A stretch of 64,000 nucleotides of DNA. It comes from Tethya wilhelma. Its lineage: Eukaryota; Porifera; Demospongiae; Tethyida; Tethyidae. Position 1 is the first letter of the stretch. Each line of letters starts with the position of its first letter. Below the pieces are notes generated by a model. The model made no database searches, had not been told where the DNA came from, and saw only the letters and a program-made list of their open reading frames with translations. Of this stretch, positions 39,507 through 49,781 are shown piece after piece. Made by a program: the position numbers and the translations under genes. The DNA is taken from NCBI GenBank assembly GCA_964030475.1, contig CAXIPT010000009.1, positions 544,787 to 608,786 on the forward strand, read 5' to 3'.

Positions 39507-40903
39507 CTATATATATAGGAGGGAAGAAGCAGAGTGTGTAAGGAGAGAGAATTTGATTTTTTAGCTACTCATACGTATAATTCTACACTATTCAGCATAA
39601 TTATTGTGGTAGTACTCCCTGAGTTTGTTGCACTGAAGCGCACAGGAGCTGAAACTCTTTCTTGAATTTTTTTAAATTTCTTAATTTTTCGTTACAAGTT
39701 ATATTGGCACTGTTATAAATCTGGTGTAAAATAGTCTGGTTCCCCTTGAAAATTTGTATACATAGTGCAGTAGTGTTAGTGATAGCTATAGTGATCCAAA
39801 ATTCAAATGTCCATTGTGATAGAAGCATTATTTGTATCCTGGGAAGCTATGACTATTACTGAGCTAACACATTCAAGTTTTCACAGTGTATAAGGGAAAA
39901 ACGGAGGGCAATATGAATATTTCCTTCAGTTTTTCCCTTCATATTACCCTCAGTTTTATAATATCAATGACCTTTCTGTTTAAGACTCTGAAAAAAACCT
40001 CCATTGTTTCAAGGAAACTTCAGAAGACACAAGAACACATGCAATGTTAGTGTTGCTTTCCCTTGTAGACTCATAATATTGTTCTGTTTCAAACCATGTG
40101 TAATTATAACTGCCGAAGTTGACCGTAAGTCAAAACTGTACTCAACTCAAAGGTGGAAAGAAACTAGCACAAGTCTAAGTGCTGTACAAGCATTTTAGAA
40201 CATGCCTACTGATGGGCGTTGTCAGAATACACAAGATAATATTGAGTAAACTTGTGACCCTCGGCACTGATGTTCTAACTGACATGAACAAATTTCTGTA
40301 CATTTATAAACGGTGTCTACCAACACCTATTATTTATTATTATAATTGAGAATTGGTGCTAAAGGTTGTCTCCATTGGTGGCAATGACCCCTGACATAAT
40401 ATTTTTAGCTAGTGCATAGATCATAGTCTCGCGTAGCCAGACCCCTTTCGCTCCGCCTATATGGCTCCGCGGGANCTACTGTTCAAGGCACCTCAAGAAA
40501 GTGGCTCCAAACTCCTTCCAAGCTGGAGAAATACAACTGACGAGTTGCTGTCGGGAAGGTTGATTTAGGCACGCACGCAGATAACACCACTGGAGAACTA
40601 CTAAGCTATCGATTTCCTTGCACTTTCCACAACAAGTAAACAAACCACAACCATGAAGACGACAGCTGCATATCATTAACGGTTGGCAAGGTCTTAACGC
40701 GGATTATTGTACGTGAGTATTACGCGTTTCCTATCCACGCCCAGAGTACTATATTATCCATGTTGCTATGATCAAACGGCATGCGCGGACTTACATGTCT
40801 AGGACGGCTACACAATGCGCATGCGTCACCTACAAGTTCACCACAACATCTTCAGCAAAGATAACAGTGTCAAGTAATTCTAATGTCTAATCCATGGTGT
40901 GTA
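39507..40903. other. Upstream of fusion gene 1, with N at 40474
   Basis: From 39510 to about 40420 the sequence is a diverged copy of Cdc42 intron 1 (shared stretches such as AGGAGAGAGAATTTG and ATGACCCCTGA), but it breaks off before the P-loop exon. After the N at 40474 comes unrelated DNA with a GC-rich patch; an open stretch at 40476-40676 shows no similarity I can recognise. Confidence 0.5.
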
Positions 40904-43027
40904 TTAACTTGTAAAACTAAGAGGGTTTCTTCCTGAAAATATACTAAACTCGTCCAGTTTCTTACGAAGATTAAAAAGTGAAGCATCTTCACCAAAAGAT
41001 TGTTTCCAGATGTGAAACACTTGGATCAGTTTACTACACTCTCCAGGAGGTGCCTGGCTCACCAGCTCAGCCAAACGAGAGGGAGAAGGCTTAAAGAGAG
41101 CGATGAAATGGTCTGTGTCAAGATGGGCTTTGTCAGCAATTCGATTAAAAATGGATTCATTCTCGATCATTGTGTCATATTCATCTGCTTCTTCATTGAA
41201 CATTTCCTTGAGAAGTTGCGCTCCAAATCTCATGTATGGCTCAAAAAAAAGTAGCTCATCCAGTTTCACTAACTTTCTGTCTTTGTTGAAAGCAAACTCA
41301 ACATTTTCTTTCATTGAATTAACAATTTCTGCAAAGCTCACAAGAGATGTCAGTGACGGAGGGTAGTGGTGGGCATCAGTGGGGGGAACCAGGTAGTCTT
41401 GCATCACAACTCTTGGACAGAACTCCTTTTGTGTTTCCAAAACAGTTGAAATGATTGATGATCGTAGATGAATGAGATTCATCTCACTGCTCTTGAAGCA
41501 TCGAAGAAGAACTAGCACTGTGTTTGACTCTCTCACCTCCACTAGCGCTTCCACGCCAGATCGTGAAGACCAAGATATGCCAGTCTTCCAAATCGTACAG
41601 TTTCTTGGTAGAGCAAAACTGTCGGACGGGCTGCTTGGTTTGAAGGTAAAACGAAAAGCGATTCGTAGAAGAAGCACTTGTAGTAAACGAGGCATTAGAA
41701 ACTTCTCAGGTTTCACACACTGCAAAATCCAACCAGAATGATAGTCAAACGGGTCACTAGGCTGCCAAGTTTCTTCTAACACATCTAGACTAACAAGCTC
41801 AGGGAAAAAGTATAGCTTCTCAGAGGAAGATGGATCAGCATGCAAGAGTGAAATCACCTGAGGGTCACTGACTTCATGACAAAAGTCGAGGTGGCAGAGA
41901 AATTGGACAACCATGTCTGGATCTAATCTTGGGACTAGAGAGGCAAGCTTTGACAAGGGAACTAGACCAGTAGCAGTGGCTGTCTGTCTGTATTCCTTAA
42001 AGCCTTCTGGAGCAAAGATAGTGGCAGTGATTTGTAAGAGGGTAGACCGCTGTAGGATTATACGACTATGCTGCAGTGACTGCTCATTTTCAATGTAAAG
42101 AATATGACCTCGTTGATCAAGACCTTTGCAATGATCAGCCACAGTAGCTTCATTCCATGGTAAGTGTAATTTGCTGGAATCAAATTTTCCCAGGATTTTC
42201 CGAACTTTATCAACAGCAGCTTTATCTTTGATCATATCTGCTACTAGTTCAACAGTAGCAGCAGGCAAGTCACCGAATACTTTGGATCGGCAAAGAAGTG
42301 CATAGAGGAAACTTAGCTCTCGAGACAGTGGTACAGAGATCTTGATTTGGCTACACACACCTGAGAGTGTATCTCTAAGATGAAGCATGTGCTTTGATTC
42401 TGATTTTCTACAATCTAGCGTCACATGACCAGAATAATCAAATGAAGAAAAAGCTCCAGATTTTGTCAACTGCTCTATGATAAGAAGCTTCTGAGCAGCA
42501 AATGGTTTTGCTTTATCATATTGACTAGCTACAAGGATAAGACATGGTTTAGCCTTTTTTGGAGGACACTGGTTTTCAAGAAAGCATACCCAGTAGAGCA
42601 GAGCTGATTTGAACTCCTCATCAGAAGCAGTGAGTGGGATCACTACTAGAAAGACAACAGAAGAAGATGTGGCAATTGCATTTCGAATCAAGGCATCNCT
42701 GCTATAATTTATACTGTATTTTTCTGCACGCGAAAATTTTATAATTCGCGCACAAAAAAATCCTGGTTCATAATTCGCGAGTGAGTACTGAACTTGCCTG
42801 AATCGTAGTCAATATTATCTATGCCTGAATATAATATTCTTGCATAAACTTACTGTTGGAAAGTATATCATTTCCTCCACTTTGGCGTCCTTTGAATACA
42901 CGAGCAGTAGGAGAATTGTCTGAGTAATTTTGTCCCCACACAAAACCAGCTTCAGCCGAATCCCAGGTCCTACAGTGTCATCGTCTGGGGCGACATCGTT
43001 TTCGGCCCGATTTTGCTCCGGCTCCAT
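40904..43027 (-). CDS. Cdc42-Roc-COR-like fusion gene 2, interrupted by an N
   Basis: The first exon (42854-43027) encodes 58 residues: an acidic leader (MEPEQNRAENDVAPDDD) and a Cdc42-like strand-loop-helix with a ruined P-loop (LVLCGDKITQTILLLLVYS; Lys16 is Thr and Thr17 is Ile) ending IYFPT at the same intron position as Cdc42. The 3' part (40904-42697) is the Roc/COR/death-like exon from [12 protein letters not shown] onward, 595 residues, ending in frame. The intervening Cdc42-type exons 2-4 and the Roc P-loop are absent, and an N at 42698 lies exactly where the Roc exon stops. I read this as one gene with its middle lost in assembly, not a pseudogene. Confidence 0.72.
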
Positions 43028-43069
43028 GACCAGATCTAATCTCTTAGGGTGCAACTAAACGCCTTGTCA

Positions 43070-43776
43070 TAGCCTCGTACCCAGGCCACTCCCTCTTTTT
43101 AGTGTTTCACGCTAAAAATCGGGAGGGCCTAGCGCCTGCATGCAGGCCTAGCGTATACGCGTACGCGTGCGCCTGGTACATGTCGTCACGTGAACATAAA
43201 GTACGTCAGATCCGTGTCATATTTAATTGCGCGTGGGCGGGCGTACGTGTTGCATGCGCGCGCTGGGCACGAGTTCTATGTTGCGCCCACGCAGATAATT
43301 TTACAGTTTTGCTGGCAACTGTGGCAAGCTCGCGGCAAGATGGCTTTTCCAGTATCTCTGGCAAGAAAATTTGTGACAATACTCGAAAATTCGCTTCTTT
43401 TTCATAAAAACAACGAAAGAATTTGTGTAAGTCAAGAAAGAAGCAAAAATAAAACTGTTTGAATTCCGTTGGAGCCGTCTTGGACCTGCCAAAACTTAAA
43501 GCTCGGACCATTTGATACCTGTAGAAACAGAGTAAAATAAGCCTAAAAAACAGATTTAGCTCGCTATAGTGAAGCGCTAGGCATGCTTGTAAGTGCTAGT
43601 AGTAGACTGTAGGCTAGCGCCTAGTACAGTTTTAGGCTCAATCTACTACAACTGCGTGGGCGCAAAAACCAATATTCTTAGGCAATTCCGCAATACAGCT
43701 AGGCCACCGTTCGACCTCACCTCCCGATTTTTAGCGTGAAACACTAAAAAGAGGGAGTGGCCTGGGTACGAGGCTA
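43070..43776. mobile_element. 703-bp TIR element inserted upstream of fusion gene 2
   Basis: Perfect inverted repeats of about 54 bp begin GCCTCGTACCCAGGCCACTC at each end and are flanked by TA on both sides, the mark of a Tc1/mariner-type target. The interior is unusually GC-rich, with CGCG and ACGCGTACGCGTGCG patches. A short open reading from ATG at 43339 (MAFPVSLARKFVTIL) ends at a GTAAGT donor-like site. No transposase is visible. A palindromic short relative is at 61665-61752. Confidence 0.8.
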
Positions 43777-44149
43777 AGTAATTCCCAGCTGAGTCCCAGA
43801 ATTTTTTCTGGGATATCTTTCTCTCTCAGCATTCAATTCAATTGTAAGTAATTCATACAAATAGAAAGAAAATGCTGAGTAAGCAAGTATGGTCCAGACG
43901 TAGACTCTATAGACTAGTTCTTGGATCCACGTTCCACTTCCGACACAGGAATAAGACTTGCTTGTTGCAATAATAGAGATTAAAAGGAAGGGCACTGATT
44001 CAGAGACAAGGTATAAAACAATCAAACAAACAAACTAAAAAAAACTTCATAGAAACTAATATTAATATTTATTTATCAATAACAATTGGATTAAATACTA
44101 CTAGTGCAACTGAGATGATTATAAATTGTATAAACACATGCACCCATGA
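43777..44149. other. Displaced 5' flank of fusion gene 2
   Basis: Positions about 43890-43965 (TAGTTCTTGGATCCACGTTC ... GGAATAAGACTTGC) resemble 47418-47465 upstream of fusion gene 3. This is the ancestral upstream sequence of gene 2, pushed away by the 703-bp insertion. No coding sequence is seen. Confidence 0.5.
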
Positions 44150-47100
44150 TCAGTAACTAGCAAAACTGAGAGGGTTTCTTCTTGCAAATATGCTGAACTC
44201 ATTGAGTTTGTTGCGAAGATTGAAAAGTGATGCCTTATCAGCAAAGGATTGTTTCCAAATATGAAATACTTGGACTAACTTACTGCATCTACCTGATGGT
44301 GTATTGCTAACAAGTTCATCCAAACGAGAAGGAGAAGGGTTGAAGAGTTTAACAAAATGGTCGGTATCAAGATGGGCTTTGTCGGCGATACAATTAAAGA
44401 TGGATTCATCTCTGATCCTGGTGCAATAATTCTCAACTTTATCATTGAATATTTCTTCTAAAAGTTGTACTCCTAATCTCATGTAAGGCTCAAAGAACAA
44501 AAGCTCGTCCAGTTTTACTAACTTCCCGGCTTTGTCAAAAGCGCAGGCTTCATTTTCTTTCATTGAATTAACAATTTCTGCAAAGCTCACAAGAGATGTC
44601 TGTGATGGAGGGTAGTGGTGGGCATCAGTGGGGGGAACTAGGTAGTCTTGCATCACAACTCTTGGGCAGAACTCCTTTTGTGTTTCCAAAACGGTTGAAA
44701 TGATTGACGATCGTAGACGAATGAGATTCATCTCACTACTCTTGAAGCATCGAAGAAGAACTAGAACTGTGTTTGACTCTCTCACCTCCACTAGCGCTTC
44801 CACGCCAGATCGTGAAGACCAAGATACGCCAGTCTTCCAAATTGTACAGTTCCTAGGAAGAGCGAAACTGTCCGATGGGCTGCTTGGTTTGAAGGCATAT
44901 TGGAAAGCGATTCGTAGAAGCAGTACCTGTAGCAAACGAGGCATTAGAAACTGTTCAGGGTTGGCACACTGCAAAACCCAACCAGAATGATAGTCAAACT
45001 GGTCACTAGGAAGCCAAGTTTCTTTTGGCATGTCCTGACTAACAAGCTCAGGGAAAAAGTATAGCTTCTCAGAGGAAGATGGATCAGCATGCAAGAGTGA
45101 GATCACCTGAGGGTCACTGACTTCATGACAAAAGTCGAGGTGACAAAGAAATTGGACAACCATGTCTGGATCTAATCCTGGGACTAGAGAGGCAAGCTTT
45201 GAAAAGGGAACTAGACCAGTAGCAGTGGCAGTCTGTCTGTATTCCTTGAAGCCTTCTGGAGCAAAGATAGTGGCAGTGAGTTGCAAGAGGGTAGACCGCT
45301 GTAGGATTATACGACTATGCTGCGGTGACTGCTCATTTTCAATGTAAAGAATATGACCTCGTTGATCAAGACCTTTGCAATAATCAGCCACAGTAGCTTC
45401 ATTCCAAGGTAGGCCAATCACAGCTGGTAGATTGGATTTGGAATCACTTTTTCCCCCTAAAATTTTTCTTACACTGTCAACAGCAGCTTTATCCTTGAGT
45501 TTTTCAGCTACCATTTCAAGAGTGACAGCAGGCAAGTCACTAAATATGTAAGACCGGTAAAGAAGTGCATAGAGGAAGCTTGACTCTTGAGACAGTGGTG
45601 AAGAGATCTTGATTTGGCTACACACACCTGAGAGTGTGTCTCTAAGATGAAGCATGTGCTTTGATTCTGATTTTCTACAATCTAGTGTCACATGACCAGA
45701 ATAATCAAATGAAGAAAAAGCTCCAGATTTTATCAACTGCTCTACAACAAGAAGCTTCTGAGCAGCAAATGGCTTTGCTTTATCATATTGACTAGCTACA
45801 AGGATAAGACATGGTTTAGCCTTTTTTGGAGGACACTGGTTTTCAAGAAAGCATACCCAGTAGAGCAGAGCTGATTTGAACTCCTCATCAGAAGCAGTGA
45901 GTGGGATCACTACTAGAAAGACAACAGAAGAAGATGTTGCAATTGCATTTCGAATCAAGGCATCGTGGCTGGCATAAAACTCGCGATGGCCAGCAAAGTC
46001 ATACAGCGTGACGTTTCCATAGTACTTGCTGGAGAAGTCGTGAGGAACTATACCAGCTGTTTGCTCAATGACTCCAGAAACATTTAGAAAGCGGTGAATA
46101 ACCCGATTGATGCTCTTGCTTTCTGTTTTGAGAGCTTTTGTCAGGGTACTCTTCCCAACTCCTGGATTTCCCACGATGAACATTTTAACTCTTGACTCAA
46201 CTGCAAACATTCTGACTCCTGACTCAACTGTTGATATAAGAAACATGTTAAGTTCTGGTAAACCAATGACGTATGAAATAGCATTAACAGCTACTTACTT
46301 TTATTATTAATCAGCATCAAATGTATTGCTTCAAGAAACACATCTTTCACACTCTCATGTGTCCTAGCAGAACACTCGAGATATTTTGCAGCTTTGATTT
46401 TCTTTGCTAATTCGAATCCTTCTTGAGCAGTTACTGGAGTCTCATCTCTTGGGATATCTTCTGCATAATGTTCATCCCAATACGGCGCAGATTTATTTCT
46501 CAACTCAGTATGAACGCCAACAAGTAAAATTGGCACCTTGGGACAGTGATGCCTGACTTCTGGCACCCACTGTATCCATAAATTATAGTTAATGAAAACT
46601 ATAGTACGTAGCTTAATGAATGAAGTACCTTTTCTGCAATATTTTCAAATGACTTTGGTACAACCACTGAGAAGCAAAGCATAAAGACATCAGTCTGTGG
46701 GTAGGAAAGAGGGCGTAGCCTGTCGTAATCTTCTTGACCTGTTTTAGTAAAGTTGATGTAAGCAGTATAACGTCATGGATATTATAGCTTACGATAAACG
46801 ATAATACACAAAGTAATTTGGAAATAAAGACATGATTCTATGAACCTATATGCCTGCATACAGAGTGAACAATAATAGCATAGAGTGGTTGCAAGTGACA
46901 TCACCAAAACGAAAAGTTTTCCTGAAGTGATAGTAGAAATAGTTATTTTTGCCACACGGAAGTGAATGACAGAAGCGATGTACCTGCAACCGCTCTTAGT
47001 ATTAAGCTAATACAAAGCTCGTAGTTCATACTACCTGCGGTGTCAAAGAGAGCCAGCTCACAGGGCTGGTCATTGATCATCACTGTTGAAACATAGTTGT

Positions 47101-47344
47101 CAAAGATCTACAAAGGGAAAATGTACAAAGAAATTTCACGACTTGGAGGATCAAGCTAGGTCTATGACTAGACAAACAAGTTTTTACACCAACTTACTGT
47201 TGGAATGTATTCCATTTCTCCCACTTTGGCTCCCTCTGTATAAGCTAGCAGTAGGAGTACTCTCTGAGTAAGATTATCCCCACATAATACCACTTTCAGT
47301 ACAATTCTAGGTAGTTCAGAGTCACCATCACCATCATTTTCCAT
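44150..47344 (-). CDS. Cdc42-Roc-COR-like fusion gene 3, complete
   Basis: Five exons, 47198-47344, 47035-47107, 46629-46738, 46299-46569 and 44150-46227, sum to 2679 nt (892 residues). Residues 1-49 hold an acidic leader and a Cdc42-like P-loop in which GDGAVGKT has become GDNLTQRV. Residues 50-200 follow Cdc42 ([44 protein letters not shown]), but G4 is HTEL with the Asp lost. The CAAX end is replaced by [19 protein letters not shown], running into a second GTPase with an intact P-loop ([12 protein letters not shown]), DFAGH and ASQYD. A COR-like region follows, then a death-domain-like tail (about the last 90 residues). The first domain is therefore a likely pseudo-GTPase and the second probably active. 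No membrane anchor or kinase is seen. Naming of COR and death-like parts is inference. Confidence 0.85.
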
Positions 47345-47929
47345 GATCAGTGTGCCAGGGCCATACAGGCTCTCTCCTCTTTGAAAAATTGCTGACTGAG
47401 CAGATCGAAGCTAGATTTTAGTTCTTCAATCCAGGTTCCAATTCCAACACGGGAATGAGACTTGCAATGATGAATGAAATATGGCGGTATTGAGAGGGGC
47501 GAGCAGGATTGCACAAGAGAGAAGAACACCGGAGAAGCCGCTGACTCAAATTTGCACCTACAACATGATATGTGACCTCGCCTGCTTCGTGATAGTACCT
47601 ACAGCAACAGTGTACGTGTTCTGGTATTTCTTGTGGAACTGAGAACAGTTAAAAACAGTAAATAATTTTGTAAAAGTAACACACGTGGCATCAATTTTGG
47701 AGATACGAAGATTCACAGCCACAGACATTTTGCAAGCTCAATAAACTTTGCCATTGTATCATTCATCACACAGCTCTGCAAGATTTGAATAAACAAATTT
47801 AGGACTATATACTATAAACAAGACAACCCCATAATTTAATTAAACAACATACTTCAAGCTAAGATATATTTTGTGCAAGAAATAGTTCACTTCTCACCGG
47901 AACCAGTCTAACAAAGTTACAGACAAGAA
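47345..47929. promoter_or_regulatory. Divergent promoter region, fusion gene 3 / XRN1
   Basis: The start codons at 47344 (minus) and 47930 (plus) face away from each other across 585 bp. I see no exon and no distinctive element. Confidence 0.5.
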
Positions 47930-49725
47930 ATGGGAGTACCAAAGTTCTATCGCTGGATTAGCGAACGCTATCCATGCCTCTCACAAGTGGTCAAAGACTA
48001 TCAGGTGAGCTCTATTTAGAGTTTCATACAACAGCTGTTCAATCTCAATACAAATTGTGCAATAGCACTTCCTGTATGTATGTATGTACATACATTGAGA
48101 CTTATTATCCCCTTAGGGGGATATTGTGTTGGCATGACAACGATGTACATGTGCACACATGTGTAGATTCCTGAGTTTGATAACTTCTATCTTGACATGA
48201 ATGGCATCATCCACGCCTGCTCCCACCCCAATGATGACGACCCTTCCTTTAGGATATCCGAGGACAAGATATTCAGTGACATTTTTCGATACCTTGAAGT
48301 GAGTGGCAACCATTTACAACACACACGCACACACAGTTTGTGAAAGTTCTTCTACTTGGCAATAAAGTCTATAACCAAGCCTCTGAGATGCTCTGGTTGT
48401 TTTGCTGTGCTAGAGTAGGCACTGCAATCCATAAAATTTATTCCCAACCTTTGGACACAGAACATCTGTACACACTATTGATTATATCCAGCTTCATTAA
48501 TTTTGTATCACAAAAATGTTTTAAGCAGCTGTTCTCCCCTTCCTCCTTGTTTCTCTCTCAGGCTCTGTTCAGGATCGTGAAGCCCCAGAGGGTGATGTTC
48601 CTGGCGGTGGATGGAGTGGCTCCTCGTGCCAAGATGAACCAGCAGCGAGGAAGAAGGTTCCGATCAGCCAGGGAGGCTCAAGACCTCATAAGAAAAGCTC
48701 TGCAGGTCAGGTTTTGTTTATTTATTTGTTTGTTTTTGTTTGTTAGTCAGTTTGTTTGTTTGTTTGTTTTTATCATGATTACTGCTCTAACTTACGAATA
48801 GTCTTCATTTTTGTGTTTCTCTGAATATACCTTGCCTGTAAACTGTAGAAAGTTAGCATTTCAGGACACTTACTTTTTAATATTATACTAATGTATTTTC
48901 CACTGTTGGATCTTTCCTCTGCAGAAAGGAGATGTACTGCCTTCAGAGCCTCGTTTCGACTCCAACTGTATCACCCCGGGTACAGAGTTCATGACCCGAC
49001 TTCAAGAACACCTCAAGTATTTCGTCAACAAGAAGCTGACCACTGACCCAGCCTGGCAGAGGGTGGAGGTGATCCTCTCTGGACAAGATGTGAGTGGCTT
49101 CTTTGTCAGTTTGAAGCTGTGAAATGCTTGAAAAGGCACTAACAATTCTTATATCCCTTTTTGGCAATCTTTCTCTCCTAATCCATGCTCAGATTTGTAT
49201 GGGTATTGTGTAGCTACAAGTTTTTGTGGCACTTGGTATAAAATTATTAAAAAATTGAAAATTTAGAAAGCTGTTTATGAGTGTTAATAGAGATTGTGTA
49301 AATTAGTTCTAATCAGCTTTTCACGAACTTTTTGTACCATGAAAGTTTGAAGCTATTATGTTACCTTTAGTAAATGGCTAAGTCATTCAGGTGTTGAGTC
49401 TTATGTGCTGTATTATACAGTTCCTCTGGCTGTACATTGATCGTGCAGTGATGTAACGGTAGTGTGATAAATATGTCAATAATTGATGATGTTTGTTTGT
49501 ATGTGTTAGGTACCTGGAGAGGGAGAGCATAAGATCATGGACTACATTCGATATCAGAAGTCCCAGCCTGACTATGACTCCAACACAAGGCACTGTCTCT
49601 ATGGACTAGATGCCGACCTGGTAAGTTACTCTGTGGCTAGAGATTTGAAAGGAGCTAGCTTACTGAGACCTAAAAACTTGCGCACAAAGATGAACAACGT
49701 CATGTATTTTATTATACAAACATTC

Positions 49726-49781
<56 letters not shown>

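Noticed and set aside
40476..40676. Cys-rich minus-strand ORF beginning at the N
   Set aside because: No splice context, no similarity, and it starts exactly at a contig join.
43301..43511. Minus-strand ORF inside the 703-bp TIR element as a transposase
   Set aside because: Too short and lacking any DDE or helix-turn-helix signature.
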